Shown piece by piece: positions 44,171 through 54,216 of a stretch of DNA of 64,000 nucleotides. Position 1 is the first letter of the stretch. Each line of letters opens with the position of its first letter. The notes under the pieces are model-generated. The model was not told the origin of the DNA. It made no database searches and was given only the letters and a program-made list of their open reading frames with translations. The DNA is from Vibrio renipiscarius (GTDB lineage: Bacteria > Pseudomonadota > Gammaproteobacteria > Enterobacterales > Vibrionaceae): positions 124,001 through 188,000 of the forward strand of contig NZ_JTKH01000023.1 of assembly GCF_000827885.1 (NCBI RefSeq). The letters are read 5' to 3'. The position numbers were made by a program, and so were the translations under genes.

Positions 44171-46633
44171 TTAGTTCACTTCGATTGGACCACCGAATGA
44201 AGTCACTGGTGGTACTTTGCCTTGGAACTTCTCAAAGTCAACGATACAAGTGTTTGCAGACGTTGCTTGAGCTAGCTCAGAAGAACCGATATCGAGTGTT
44301 AGCGTGTTTGGATCGCCGTAAGTACAGATAGCGCCCACTTTTTCGCTTAGTGGACCGTACCATGCACCTTCTTCGATACGAATAACACCACGTGGGTAGC
44401 TGTCCGTTAGAACAGCACCAGCCATTAGCTGACCACGGTCGTTAAACACACGTACTAAGTCACCGTCTTTGATGCCTTTTTCTTTTGCATCTACCGGGTT
44501 GATGTAAACCGGCTCACGACCTTGAACGGTGTAAGTTGCACGGAATTCATCAGACTCACACATTTGTGAGTGCAAACGCTTGTCTGGGTGGCAAGATTGC
44601 AACCAGAACGGGTGTTTGTCTGAACCTGGACCACCGTGTGAACGTTCTGTCTTTTCAAACCACATTGGGTGTTCTTGACAGTGTTCGTAACCGTAACGGC
44701 CGATCTTACGAGAAGTGATCTCGATAAAGCCTGACGGTGTACCTAGAGGGTTGATCTCAGGGTCTTGACGGAAGTCAGCGTGACGTACCCAAGGTTTACC
44801 TTCGCCGAAATCTAGAACACTCTGCTCCCAGAACTCAGCAAATTCTGGCATTTCAAACTTACCAGTGTTCGCTGCTTTACAATCGTTGTATAGGCTTTGA
44901 ATCCATTCCATCTCGCTCATACCACGAGTGTACTCGTCGCGACGACCAAAGCGTTGAGTAAGCTCACTCATGATTTGGAAGTCAGTCTTAGATTGGAACA
45001 ATGGATCCACTAGACGGTGCATCGCTACCAAACCTTTGTTTGAGTACGAGCCGTATACGTCAATGTCGTTACGTTCCCACTGAGTACATGCTGGAAGCAC
45101 GATATCAGAGAAGCGACATGTAGCAGTCCAAGCGAACTCGATCGTAACTACCGTTTGAAGCTTCATGAATGCTTTCTTCATACGGTTACGATCTTGGTGG
45201 TGATGCCAAGGGTTACAACCTGAGATGATCATCATCTTGAAGTCAGGAAGTTTAACTTTACCACCGTTGTAACGAATCTCTTTGCCTGGTTCAAGTAGAC
45301 AGTCAATCCAACGAGCAACAGGGATAGTACGGCTGTAACCGTTAAAATCGTTGTTGTCCCATTTTGGCTTAGAACCCGTATCAAGGTTACGAGGGAAACC
45401 ACCAGGGCCAGCAAAGCCCGTTGATGGAACACCGATACTTGAGTAGTGGTGACCGTAAGAGATACCGCCGCCAGGTAGACCGATTTGACCAACCATCGCT
45501 GCAACTACTGCTGCTGCCCAGTATGGCTGCTCACCGTGCTCTTGACGTTGGATACACCAACCCATAAGGATCTGTGTACGACCGTTCACAAGCATGCGAG
45601 CAAATTCGCGGATCTTGTCAGCTTTAACGCCACAGATCTCTTCAGCCCACTCAGGAGTCTTAACAACTTTATCTTTGGTTTCGCCTTGTACGTAACCAAT
45701 GAAGTCGTCGAAACCTAGACAGTAAGTCGCGATGAACTCTTTGTCGTATAGGTTTTCGTTATAAAGAACGTGAGCAACTGCCATCATGAACGCCACGTCT
45801 GTCATCGGGTTGATGTACAGGTGATCGTTATTCAGGTAACGCTGAGTTTTGTTCTTAACTGGGTCAACAGAAAGAACATTGATTTCGCCTTTCGCTACTT
45901 TTTCTTGCAGTTGCGCTAGGTACTTGAATGACTCATGCGTTTCACAGTTCCAACCTACTTGTAGGTTTTTCACTGGGTCATTTGCCCAAAGTACGATGTT
46001 GTCTGAATTCTCAAGAATCTCAGACCAAGAAGTACCTTGCGCGTAAACTTCTGTAGAGCCTAGAACGTAAGGCATGATGGTTTGGCCAGCACCCGTCGAG
46101 TAGTCACCTACTTTCGTGATGAAGTTACCATGCATACCGACAGCACGTTGCATGTGCGCAGTACAGTTGTTGAATGAACCTGTTTGGTTCCAACCAGTCT
46201 GGCCAGCGTGTAGAGCCCAAGGACCGTAGTCTTTTTGCACACGTTCAAGTTCACGGTAGAACAAGTCTAGCGCTTCATCCCAAGTCACACGGATGAAACG
46301 GTTGTTACCGCGAGTTTCAGCGCTGTATTTGTGCTTCTTCAACCAATCTAGACGCACCATTGGGTAACGTACACGTGATGGGCTGTAGATGATGCCTTTA
46401 ATACCGTTCAACATCTCGGTTGGGTTTTTATCTAGTTCAATTGGTTGGATCTCTTGAACTTTACCCGCGTAGATGTGGGCGCGGAATGCGCCCCAGTGAG
46501 AACCGGTTACTTTCCAAGTACCCGTGCTCTCTGCAGCACTAGCTGAAGCTGACGCTAACAGGCTAGGACCGATTACTGACGCAGCACTTGTCGTCGCTAC
46601 GCCCTTAAGAAAACTTCTTCGTGTAATTGCCAT
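44171..46633 (-). CDS. torA: Trimethylamine-N-oxide reductase TorA (molybdenum enzyme)
   Basis: The 820-residue periplasmic reductase begins with a twin-arginine signal ([20 protein letters not shown]). The molybdopterin-binding domains of the DMSO reductase family follow ([30 protein letters not shown] with the Mo-ligand Ser region, [34 protein letters not shown]). It reduces TMAO to TMA as terminal electron acceptor, using electrons from TorC. No torD chaperone is in this window. Confidence 0.96.
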   Translation of the reverse strand: MAITRRSFLKGVATTSAASVIGPSLLASASASAAESTGTWKVTGSHWGAFRAHIYAGKVQEIQPIELDKNPTEMLNGIKGIIYSPSRVRYPMVRLDWLKKHKYSAETRGNNRFIRVTWDEALDLFYRELERVQKDYGPWALHAGQTGWNQTGSFNNCTAHMQRAVGMHGNFITKVGDYSTGAGQTIMPYVLGSTEVYAQGTSWSEILENSDNIVLWANDPVKNLQVGWNCETHESFKYLAQLQEKVAKGEINVLSVDPVKNKTQRYLNNDHLYINPMTDVAFMMAVAHVLYNENLYDKEFIATYCLGFDDFIGYVQGETKDKVVKTPEWAEEICGVKADKIREFARMLVNGRTQILMGWCIQRQEHGEQPYWAAAVVAAMVGQIGLPGGGISYGHHYSSIGVPSTGFAGPGGFPRNLDTGSKPKWDNNDFNGYSRTIPVARWIDCLLEPGKEIRYNGGKVKLPDFKMMIISGCNPWHHHQDRNRMKKAFMKLQTVVTIEFAWTATCRFSDIVLPACTQWERNDIDVYGSYSNKGLVAMHRLVDPLFQSKTDFQIMSELTQRFGRRDEYTRGMSEMEWIQSLYNDCKAANTGKFEMPEFAEFWEQSVLDFGEGKPWVRHADFRQDPEINPLGTPSGFIEITSRKIGRYGYEHCQEHPMWFEKTERSHGGPGSDKHPFWLQSCHPDKRLHSQMCESDEFRATYTVQGREPVYINPVDAKEKGIKDGDLVRVFNDRGQLMAGAVLTDSYPRGVIRIEEGAWYGPLSEKVGAICTYGDPNTLTLDIGSSELAQATSANTCIVDFEKFQGKVPPVTSFGGPIEVN

Positions 46634-46657
46634 TAAAATTACTCCATCCGACGCGTA

Positions 46658-47842
46658 TTAGTGGTGACCTTCAGCAAAATCTGAAGAGTGCATCTGTAGA
46701 TACTTCAAGATCAATGCTTCGCTGTCTGTATCTAGGTTAACGAATGCAAGCATACCGTCGAACATACCTGGCCAAGTGTTCGCATCGAAGTGCGCTTCAG
46801 CTGGTTGAGTGTGACAAACAGAACAGTTTGTTTTGTACGCTTCTGCTGATTTTTCCCAGATTGGTGTAATGTCGTTCAGCATAGATTCTTTCTTAATCCA
46901 TACTGTCGCAGCTACTTTCTCCCAAGGAAGACCCGTTAGCTCATCCACTTTCTTCTCGCCAGTAGTCACCACTTTGCTGTCTGTTGATGCTTCTTTAAGA
47001 AGAGAAGCGACTGCAATGTTTTTACCAAAATCAGCTTGAATTACGCGACCAAAGCCTTTCGCCTTACGCCAGCCATCGATTTCAACTTCAGCGTAGTCGC
47101 CTTTATCTGCGATTACTTTCACGCTTGATGCAGGGTTTAGAAGACCCGCTTCTTTCTCGCCTTTATCATCGAAATAAATTGGTAGGTGACGAACACTTAC
47201 AAGCGTTTGACCAACATCGTAGTTAGTGCCTGAAGCCAGACCTTCTAGATCACCAACGATACCGCCAATGCTATCCATACCTGCTGGTAGGTTGTGTGCG
47301 ATACCTTTGTGGCAATCCACACAGCTTTGATCTTTTTCTGCCGCTTGTTTCATCTGAATACGAGCAGTCGGAGACATTTGCTCGAAATCCATTGATTCAT
47401 AGTTGTGACAATCTTTACATTCTTGAGATTTGTTTGCAGAGAAACGATCCCATTCATGTTTTGCAAGTTCGATACGGCGCTCTTCAAACACGCCAGGTTC
47501 ATCGTAGTTGCCGAATACTTGAGCAAAAACTTCTTTTGAAGCTTGCATCTTACGTGCAATTTTGTCCGTCCAGTTATGTGGAACGTGACAGTCAGGACAC
47601 GTAGCGCGAACACCGGAATGGTTTTTCCAGTGCACCGTCTCTTGCAGTTCTACGTACACGTTGTCACGCATTGTGTGACAGCTGATACAGAACTTCTCTG
47701 TGTTGGTGACTTCTAGTGCAGTGTTAAAACCACCCCAGAAAATAACACCTGCGATAAAGCCGCCCATCGTCAGCACACCTAGGCTGATATGAACTGCCGG
47801 GCGCGACATGGTGCGCCACAGTTTAATAATCATATTCTTCAT
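46658..47842 (-). CDS. torC: Pentahaem c-type cytochrome TorC
   Basis: The 394-residue protein is an NapC/NirT-type cytochrome with an N-terminal membrane anchor (VHISLGVLTMGGFIAGVIFWGG). Four CxxCH motifs lie in the N-terminal part (CISCHTM, CPDCHVP, CKDCHNY, CVDCHKG) and a fifth (CSVCHTQP) in the C-terminal domain specific to TorC. It passes electrons from the quinol pool to TorA. Start ATG at 47842 (MKNMIIKLW); the longer frame to 47944 overlaps the torE end. Confidence 0.96.
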   Translation of the reverse strand: MKNMIIKLWRTMSRPAVHISLGVLTMGGFIAGVIFWGGFNTALEVTNTEKFCISCHTMRDNVYVELQETVHWKNHSGVRATCPDCHVPHNWTDKIARKMQASKEVFAQVFGNYDEPGVFEERRIELAKHEWDRFSANKSQECKDCHNYESMDFEQMSPTARIQMKQAAEKDQSCVDCHKGIAHNLPAGMDSIGGIVGDLEGLASGTNYDVGQTLVSVRHLPIYFDDKGEKEAGLLNPASSVKVIADKGDYAEVEIDGWRKAKGFGRVIQADFGKNIAVASLLKEASTDSKVVTTGEKKVDELTGLPWEKVAATVWIKKESMLNDITPIWEKSAEAYKTNCSVCHTQPAEAHFDANTWPGMFDGMLAFVNLDTDSEALILKYLQMHSSDFAEGHH

Positions 47843-47892
47843 GATTTGCTCTCTTAAAATTCTTATATAGAAGTGTCGTTGTGAGCCGAGGC

Positions 47893-48072
47893 TTACATAC
47901 CATGCGCGCCAGGAGGACCAAAGAAGAACACTTGCAGTGCCCAAACGATAAATCCGTAACCGCCTACGAATGCGACACTAAGAATTGGAAAGAGAATCAC
48001 TGTGATGAAGAGGAAAGATTTCCACTCCAGCGAAAGCTTCTCGCCTTTTTCAATTTTGTTAACATCACTCAT
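47893..48072 (-). CDS. torE: TMAO reductase system small membrane protein TorE
   Basis: A 59-residue single-pass membrane protein (SLEWKSFLFITVILFPILSV, then AFVGGYGFIVWALQVFFFGPPGAHGM) of the NapE/TorE family. It precedes torC by 50 nt, giving the Vibrio/Shewanella gene order torE-torC-torA. Function is not established. Confidence 0.92.
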   Translation of the reverse strand: MSDVNKIEKGEKLSLEWKSFLFITVILFPILSVAFVGGYGFIVWALQVFFFGPPGAHGM

Positions 48073-48508
48073 ACATTTGCCTATTGTGTATTTAGTGTTT
48101 TTGGTTAGCCCAAAATTTGAACTATTTGTTTTACTGTTTCTAAGGAAAATTCTAGACCATATTCTTCGTATGGTTCAATCAATTACTCCCGTAGAAACGT
48201 TGTTATTCTCTACTTTTTTGAGTTGACACAGAGATGTGTTTGATTAAGGTTTTATGTGTCAACATACCTCCACTTATGAAGAAATGTTAAGAGCATAACT
48301 GTTGGAAATCTATAACATAATGCTTTTATCTTTCCGGCTCGCTTTCGGCCATTTTAACGCAATTCGGCGCACTTTTTAACCATGTTGTTCTACTTATGTT
48401 AATGATTAGATAAAAACAACTCCTCCAAGTATAGCCTTGTTCTACGTTGAATTTGTGCGTCATTAACGCTAAATGCGGTACAATGATTCCTGACATCAAG
48501 GAACATTT
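48073..48508. promoter_or_regulatory. Divergent control region of torECA and fetB
   Basis: 436 bp with no gene. An inverted repeat ACCATA-N7-TATGGT (48156-48174) lies about 85 bp upstream of torE. No copies of the E. coli TorR box (CTGTTCATAT) were seen. Confidence 0.45.
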
Positions 48509-49300
48509 ATGACATCTGTAGTTGATATTTCATGGGCAACATTGGCCCTCTTTTTTTGTACTCTATTCATCCCAGTAATGATCAGTCGATACTATCAATT
48601 ACGTATCGAAAAAGAGCTGCTCATTAGCGTGGCTCGAATGGCGATTCAACTCGTGCTGGTTGGCCTTTATCTCGATTACCTCTTCAAAATTAGTAACCCA
48701 GTGATCAATATTATCTGGCTGTTGGTGATGGTTTTGATTGGTGCAAGTTCCATCACCAACAAAGCGCGACTACCAAAAAGTAAGTTGCTTGGACCGGCGA
48801 CTTTGGGCCTGATATTAGGCGGTTTTCCGGTTATCGCGATTATCTGTTTGGCGGTCATTCGACCTACCCCACTCTATAATGCACAATACCTAATTCCTTT
48901 AGCGGGGATGCTGTTAGGCAACTCGTTAAGTGGCAATATCGTTGCACTACAAAATCTCTTTGCTAGCTTTGAGCACCGTAAAGCGGAATACGAAGGCGCT
49001 ATATCGCTAGGCGCTTCACCACGCTACGCAAGTGTGCCTTTTGTGCGTGAAGCCATTCAAAAGTCACTCGCGCCTTCTCTGGCCAGTATGAGTACGATGG
49101 GGCTTGTGACGTTGCCGGGTATGATGACCGGACAAATTTTGGGCGGTGCCAGTCCAATCATCGCAATAAAATATCAGCTCATGATTATGGTCGCGATATT
49201 TGTAACGCTCTCAATATCAACGACCACTACGCTCTCTTTAGCGATAAAGACATGCATCAATAACAATGGCCGTATTCTTGCGAGACCTCACAAAAAGTGA
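48509..49300 (+). CDS. fetB: FetB-type iron export ABC transporter permease
   Basis: The 263-residue UPF0014/YbbM protein has about seven hydrophobic helices and the family motifs ARMAIQLVLVGLYLDYLF, LIPLAGMLLGNSLSGN, SLGASPRYAS and LVTLPGMMTGQILGGASP. FetAB exports iron and helps against peroxide stress. The ATPase partner fetA, normally adjacent, is absent here. ATG start with AAGGAA 6 nt upstream. Confidence 0.88.
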   Translation: MTSVVDISWATLALFFCTLFIPVMISRYYQLRIEKELLISVARMAIQLVLVGLYLDYLFKISNPVINIIWLLVMVLIGASSITNKARLPKSKLLGPATLGLILGGFPVIAIICLAVIRPTPLYNAQYLIPLAGMLLGNSLSGNIVALQNLFASFEHRKAEYEGAISLGASPRYASVPFVREAIQKSLAPSLASMSTMGLVTLPGMMTGQILGGASPIIAIKYQLMIMVAIFVTLSISTTTTLSLAIKTCINNNGRILARPHKK

Positions 49301-49337
49301 TCTCATTACTTGCTTGAACACCATTATCATCACGATC

Positions 49338-49360
49338 TTATCCACAAAATCTGTGGATAA
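49338..49360. repeat. Two consensus DnaA boxes in inverted arrangement
   Basis: TTATCCACA (49338-49346) and TGTGGATAA (49352-49360) are both perfect DnaA boxes separated by 5 bp, forming a 9-bp inverted repeat just after fetB. Confidence 0.65.
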
Positions 49361-49480
49361 CACTGTAGGCAGTTATTTAACATCGCGAATTTTTGCCTTT
49401 ATCGCTGTCATAAATGCGCAAAAAACACACTCTACACTTCCCTCTGATAGGCGTAAATCATCACACAAAGGACGAACAAA

Positions 49481-49633
49481 ATGCCATGGGATGTATTAGA
49501 TCAATCGCTCACACAGACCCCAGAAACTTTTCGAGAGCATGACGACCAAAGAAACTGGTTAGTTGATAAACCAAAGGAGTTGAAGGGGTATGGGTGGCTT
49601 CTTCCTGACCATATTGGCGATGTATGGATGTAA
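49481..49633 (+). CDS. Possible small protein of 50 residues
   Basis: Reads MPWDVLDQSLTQTPETFREH, continuing DDQRNWLVDKPKELKGYGWLLPDHIGDVWM. An AAAGGA site lies 8 nt before the ATG. Not recognised. The Trp/Asp-rich composition is not random-looking, but there is no membrane segment or known motif. It ends directly at the focA terminator. Confidence 0.4.
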   Translation: MPWDVLDQSLTQTPETFREHDDQRNWLVDKPKELKGYGWLLPDHIGDVWM

Positions 49634-49657
49634 AAAAGGCCCGCAATGCGAGCCTTC
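49632..49657. terminator. Hairpin between the small ORF and focA
   Basis: AAGGC-C-CGC pairs with GCG-A-GCCTT with a 3-nt loop; T-run on the minus strand serves focA. Confidence 0.6.
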
Positions 49658-49676
49658 TTGATGATGTGTGGGTTGA

Positions 49677-50528
49677 TCAATGCTGGTCATCTCGTAGATA
49701 GATAAGCCAATACCACATACCAACAAATAATCCACCACCAATAATATTGCCAAGCGTTACTGGCAACAGATTGTTCGTGATGAAATCAATCATATTAAGA
49801 TCGGCGTAATCGGCGATATTTGCGCCCGTCATTTGCCAAAATTCAGCCGGGGCGAAGTTCTTGATCCCTATCGCCATCGGCACTTGGAACATATTCGCAA
49901 TACAGTGCTCAAAACCAGCCGAAACAAACATTGCCACGGGTAAAATCATCACCATGATCTTATCGGTTAATGTGCGACCACTGAACGTCATCCATACCGC
50001 AATACAGACGAGGACATTACACATAATGCCGAGGGCCATCGCTTGGAAAAAGCCGTGGTGCAATTTGTGCTGTGAGATGGCCATCGCGTTTAGACCGACC
50101 TGCCCATGATCAAACATGTATTGTTTAGTCAATAGCATACAGCCGACCAATAGAATCGCACCGATCAGGTTGCCAACATAGACAACACACCAGTTTTTAA
50201 ACAGCATACCCCAAGAGATTTTACCGCTCGCGCGCGCGACCAAGGTCAACACCGAACTGGTAAACAGCTCTCCACCCGTTACAACCACAAGAATCAGACC
50301 AAGACTAAAAGCAATGCCGCCAATTAGGCGTGTCATACCCCAAGCCATATCTGACGCACCAGTCGTCACAGTGGTATAGAATATAAAAGCAATCCCGATA
50401 TGAATACCGGCAGAAATTGCGAGAAGAAAAGACTTAACAGGATCTTTGGTTGCTTTGCCTAGGCCAATTTCAGCAGCGCGCTCAGCCATTTGTGGCGGCA
50501 ATAAAGAGTCAAATTGATTGAGATTCAT
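49677..50528 (-). CDS. focA: Formate/nitrite transporter family channel (FocA-like)
   Basis: The 283-residue FNT protein has six TM helices, a glycine-rich loop VTGGELFTSSVL, GNLIGAILLVG and the FEHCIANMF motif with the channel His. It forms pentamers that move formate or nitrite. No pflB is next to it, so the substrate is not settled by context; the gene symbol is tentative. Confidence 0.85.
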   Translation of the reverse strand: MNLNQFDSLLPPQMAERAAEIGLGKATKDPVKSFLLAISAGIHIGIAFIFYTTVTTGASDMAWGMTRLIGGIAFSLGLILVVVTGGELFTSSVLTLVARASGKISWGMLFKNWCVVYVGNLIGAILLVGCMLLTKQYMFDHGQVGLNAMAISQHKLHHGFFQAMALGIMCNVLVCIAVWMTFSGRTLTDKIMVMILPVAMFVSAGFEHCIANMFQVPMAIGIKNFAPAEFWQMTGANIADYADLNMIDFITNNLLPVTLGNIIGGGLFVGMWYWLIYLRDDQH

Positions 50529-50973
50529 AATAGCGTGACAATTTGAAGCGGGTGAGTTTATGGTCGCGGATAATCCTCCTAATTAAACACAAATTCAAGT
50601 ACTAATTTTGACGTTAACTTGAATTGTTTAAAATGAGATTTCCCACGTGATTCCAATCGAGTCCTAATCGTATAAAAACAGGTAAATCAACCTAATAGCA
50701 ATAGCCACAAACAACGAAAAATCATAAACTTAACATTATTGTTTGATTTATTTACTGGCGTTTTTTTCCGTTTAGTCTAATTTTTCATATTAATAGTATT
50801 CGTTATGCAAAAATCTACTTTTTTGGGCTGCCTAACAATTCTTATCGTAGAGCATTGTTTCCAAGCCGTATTAGCAGTACTTTTAAGATACCCCGTAACA
50901 AAAGCGTTTAGATTGAGAATAAATCGTCGTTTGAGGTTATACGGGTGTTGGTACTAATTATAAGGAACAAACC
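50529..50973. promoter_or_regulatory. Control region between focA and the TIGR02647 gene
   Basis: 445 bp without a gene. A 9-bp inverted repeat, AATTCAAGT-N16-ACTTGAATT (50592-50625), lies about 65 bp upstream of focA. The rest is AT-rich with no further recognised site. Confidence 0.45.
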
Positions 50974-51213
50974 ATGAAATACTTGCCAGAATATCTATCA
51001 GAACTTAATTTGCTACTGCAATTCGACATTAGTAGCTCAGCTACTGGCATTAAAGTTCACAGCGATGCATCAGAAGACGTGCAGTTAGCCGTGAAAAGTT
51101 TATTTGAAAAAGGACTTTGTACCTTACCAGATGGTGGTTACTTGACCGATGAAGGTATCGAAGTAGCCGAAAATGCAGATAAAATTTTGCGTGTATTAAG
51201 CACTCAAAAATAA
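50974..51213 (+). CDS. TIGR02647 family conserved protein
   Basis: The 79-residue protein contains ELNLLLQFDISSSATGIKVHSDA and LFEKGLCTLPDGGYLTDEGIE, matching TIGR02647, small conserved proteins of gammaproteobacteria with unknown function. AAGGAA 6 nt before the ATG. Single-gene unit with its own terminator. Confidence 0.88.
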   Translation: MKYLPEYLSELNLLLQFDISSSATGIKVHSDASEDVQLAVKSLFEKGLCTLPDGGYLTDEGIEVAENADKILRVLSTQK

Positions 51214-51221
51214 TCTGGAAA

Positions 51222-51246
51222 AAGAGCACCCAAGGTGCTCTTTTTT
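51222..51246 (+). terminator. Terminator of the TIGR02647 gene
   Basis: AAGAGCACC-CAA-GGTGCTCTT followed by a T-run. Confidence 0.85.
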
Positions 51247-51294
51247 AATGCCTATCCTTGTGTATTTCTCATTCAATACGTCTGTTCCACTCTT

Positions 51295-51723
51295 TTAAAG
51301 AACGACATTTTGAGTAAACAGCCGACGATAAGGTTGGATTCGGTCATACACCCAGTTAAATCCCGTCGCATAGAAGAAAAAGAACACGAGAAAGCCCGCT
51401 TCTAGCAATAACGCTGCGCCAATACCGATTTGCAAAAACCACGCAATGGTCGGCACCGATAAGAAAATCAACCCACCTTCAAAGCCAAACGTATGGCCAA
51501 TTCGCAGTGCCAATGAGCGATTCGAGCGCTCACTGCCAAACCAACGGTCAAATAAAATGTTGTAAAAATAATTCCAAACCACCGTAAACAGACTTAGACC
51601 GACGCCAACAATGGCTAAGTCACCCGTCGCCTTACCTGTGAGCAACGCGGTCGTTGGAATGATGATTGCCAAGGCGATGGCTTCAAATGTTACAGCGTGG
51701 AAAATTCGCTCTTTCGTTTGCAT
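51295..51723 (-). CDS. PACE-family multidrug/biocide efflux transporter
   Basis: The 142-residue protein is made of two tandem bacterial transmembrane pairs: RIFHAVTFEAIALAIIIPTTAL and, later, RIGHTFGFEGGLIFLSVPTIAW, with WNYFYNILFD and FFFFYATGFNWVYDRIQP. This is the AceI-like PACE family, known for chlorhexidine/diamine export. It is divergent from a LysR regulator, the usual arrangement for PACE genes. A GTG at 51735 is an alternative start. Confidence 0.88.
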   Translation of the reverse strand: MQTKERIFHAVTFEAIALAIIIPTTALLTGKATGDLAIVGVGLSLFTVVWNYFYNILFDRWFGSERSNRSLALRIGHTFGFEGGLIFLSVPTIAWFLQIGIGAALLLEAGFLVFFFFYATGFNWVYDRIQPYRRLFTQNVVL

Positions 51724-51810
51724 GGTGTTTCTCACAGTCTATTTCGATTTGCGCTTATTTTTATCTACATCTATGATAGTTAAAAGTTAGATACCATCAG
51801 TTAAAGTGAT

Positions 51811-52704
51811 ATGTTTAGTATTGAGCAACTTGAAGCCTTTGTGACCACCGTTGAGCAAGGCTCTTTTTCTGCCGCAGCACGAAAGCTTAAAAAAGTGCAA
51901 TCGGCCATCAGTCAACACGTGATGAATATTGAGATCGACTGTGGATTTGAGCTTTTCGACCGCAGTTCTCGTTACCCTAAACTCACCCTGCACGGCCAAC
52001 GTTTGCTGCCCTACGCCAAAGCTTCGCTTATTCAGCATCAACGCTTACTGAACTGCGCGTTGCATCTGGAACATATCGAATTTCAAGATATTACCCTAGC
52101 CGTCGATGAAGGCATCCCGATGACACAGTTGTCCGCCGCACTCAATGCTGTGTGCGCTCGCTACCCAACATTACGATTTGAATGCCTTACCGCGTCAAGC
52201 ATCGATATCATCGCCTTGGTGAAACAACAACGTGCCACGATGGGGATAATGTTCAATGAGGTATCGCTAGACGACAATCTCGACTTTGAAGGGCTGGGAA
52301 GTGTTGAATTTGATGTCTACGTAGCAAGCCATCACGCTTTGGCCCAAGAGACCGTTCCGCACCTTGATATGCTTAGATTGCACCGACAAATCGTGATACG
52401 GTCTAAATCGAGTGAAATGAGCAGTTTTCAGCATGCACATAGTCCTGAGGTATGGTTTGCCGACAGTCACTATATTTTATTGGAACTCATCAGTAGCGGC
52501 TTTGGTTGGGGGATGTTGCCGAAACACATCGCACAACCTGCTTTATCAAGCGGTAAGCTCATTCAACTGCGTTCTCAGTTTGAAAACTTATCGTGGCACG
52601 CCAATATTGATGTCATTCAGCATCAAACGGTGAGCCATTGCCCAGCGCATACTTTTATGCGGCAACAGCTGCGACTGCTGCTCAACGCAGAAAAACAAAT
52701 CTAA
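51811..52704 (+). CDS. LysR-family transcriptional regulator
   Basis: The 297-residue protein has an N-terminal winged helix (FVTTVEQGSFSAAARKLKKVQSAISQHVMNIE) and a periplasmic-binding-like effector domain. It lies 87 bp from the divergent PACE transporter, so it probably controls that gene and itself. Target and effector unknown. Confidence 0.92.
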   Translation: MFSIEQLEAFVTTVEQGSFSAAARKLKKVQSAISQHVMNIEIDCGFELFDRSSRYPKLTLHGQRLLPYAKASLIQHQRLLNCALHLEHIEFQDITLAVDEGIPMTQLSAALNAVCARYPTLRFECLTASSIDIIALVKQQRATMGIMFNEVSLDDNLDFEGLGSVEFDVYVASHHALAQETVPHLDMLRLHRQIVIRSKSSEMSSFQHAHSPEVWFADSHYILLELISSGFGWGMLPKHIAQPALSSGKLIQLRSQFENLSWHANIDVIQHQTVSHCPAHTFMRQQLRLLLNAEKQI

Positions 52705-52717
52705 TCGGAGGTGAGTG

Positions 52718-53539
52718 ATGAAACAAATAGGGATCATTGGTGGAGGTTGGCTCGGCCAGCCGCTCTCTCAATTCTTGGTCAACTTAGGCCATTCGGTCAC
52801 GGTGAGTAAAACCACCTCGCAAGGATGCGATACTCTAAACGCACTCGGTTTTAGCACGGTACAGATCGATCTAAGCGACGATATCGAGATCTGTATTCAG
52901 CGGTTAAAGCCACTACAGCTTGATATGATTATTGGCTGTTTCCCGCCTGGATTTCGTCGCGGAAAAGGCACTGAATATGCCGAATATTGGGCGAAACTGG
53001 TTGCTATCGCGCAACAAATAAACATCAAAAAAATAGTCATGGTCAGCTCGACAACCGTCTATCCTGACCGGGCTGGCACCATGCATGAAGACGATGCGAC
53101 GCTCGCGTTGGCTCTAAACGATGATGCCTTTTCTACTAACGCTAAGATCATGCTTGAAGCCGAACAAACGCTCATAGAGAGTGGTTTGGAATACGCCATT
53201 GTTCGCTGTAGTGGCTTGCTTGGCCCTAATCGAAATCCCGCCAATTTTGCAGGAAAGCTTCGCCAAGTCAGCGATCGCGCCCCTGCCAACATGGTGCATC
53301 AAATTGACGCGGTTGGTGTGGTGAGTTTCGCTGCATTAAATCTGTCTGCCGATGTGGTCAATGCCACCACACCTAACACCACCAACAAAGCCGAATTTTA
53401 TCAAACCGCACTTCAACGTGCCGGTCGCGACGAACCGCTCCCCCCTATCGTACATATCGACGATAAATTAGTCAGTGCCGATAAGATCATGCAACTCGGC
53501 TATCGTTTTCACTTTCACCACACATTAGAGTTATTGTAG
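52718..53539 (+). CDS. NAD(P)-dependent epimerase/dehydratase-like oxidoreductase (YeeZ-like)
   Basis: The 273-residue protein opens with IGIIGGGWLGQPLSQFL, a Rossmann GxGxxG-type loop. It continues with VMVSSTTVYPDRAG (SDR Ser/Tyr region) and EYAIVRCSGLLGPNR, as in extended SDR enzymes. Start ATG at 52718, with GGAGG 6 nt upstream; the GTG before it is too close. Substrate not known. Confidence 0.82.
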   Translation: MKQIGIIGGGWLGQPLSQFLVNLGHSVTVSKTTSQGCDTLNALGFSTVQIDLSDDIEICIQRLKPLQLDMIIGCFPPGFRRGKGTEYAEYWAKLVAIAQQINIKKIVMVSSTTVYPDRAGTMHEDDATLALALNDDAFSTNAKIMLEAEQTLIESGLEYAIVRCSGLLGPNRNPANFAGKLRQVSDRAPANMVHQIDAVGVVSFAALNLSADVVNATTPNTTNKAEFYQTALQRAGRDEPLPPIVHIDDKLVSADKIMQLGYRFHFHHTLELL

Positions 53540-53550
53540 GAGTACCTATC

Positions 53551-54192
53551 GTGAACACACACACTCCTCTATTTCGTCACATCGATGTTTTGTGGCAATA
53601 CATGCAGCTTGATCATGACATGACACCAGCCGATTGTATTTTTGTGTTGGGTAGTAACGACCTTCGAGTCGCGGAACATGCCGCGCAACTCTACCTGCAG
53701 GGAATGGCTGGCAAGATTCTTTTCTCCGGCGGTTTTGGCCGTTTAACCGAGGGCGTCTTTGAACAAAGTGAAGCGGAAACATTTGCGGTAATCGCACAAG
53801 ACCTTGGCGTACCGGCTGAAGATATTATTATTGAAAATCGCGCGTCCAACAGTGGTGAAAATGTTTTATTCGGCGCACAGCGCTTACAAGAATTAGGCCT
53901 GTCGTTTAAACGCTTCATCTTAGTACAAAAGCCGTACATGGAACGACGCGCCTACGCAACATTTATGAAGCAATGGCCAATGCCCGTTGAGCATGTATCT
54001 GTCACATCAACCAAACACCGCTTTGATGATTACTTTACTGATGAAATCGACTTATTTACCGTCATAGAAGCCATGTTGGGGGATTTTGAGCGAATTAAAA
54101 ACTATCCGTCGAAAGGGTTTCAAATCGAACAACCCATACCCCATGACGTCGATATTGCGTATCAGCACATCCGTCACTCGTTGGCGCTGTAA
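53551..54192 (+). CDS. YdcF family (DUF218) protein
   Basis: The 213-residue protein has the DUF218 pattern DCIFVLGSNDLRVAEHAAQLY, ILFSGGFGRLT, IENRASNSGENVLFGAQRL and FILVQKPYMERRAYATF. Family members bind nucleotides or act in envelope biogenesis (ElyC, SanA), but this soluble form lacks a TM anchor. GTG start, 11 nt after the preceding gene, so in the same operon. Confidence 0.85.
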   Translation: MNTHTPLFRHIDVLWQYMQLDHDMTPADCIFVLGSNDLRVAEHAAQLYLQGMAGKILFSGGFGRLTEGVFEQSEAETFAVIAQDLGVPAEDIIIENRASNSGENVLFGAQRLQELGLSFKRFILVQKPYMERRAYATFMKQWPMPVEHVSVTSTKHRFDDYFTDEIDLFTVIEAMLGDFERIKNYPSKGFQIEQPIPHDVDIAYQHIRHSLAL

Positions 54193-54216
54193 CGACCAAA
54201 AACATATTTTAACCAA

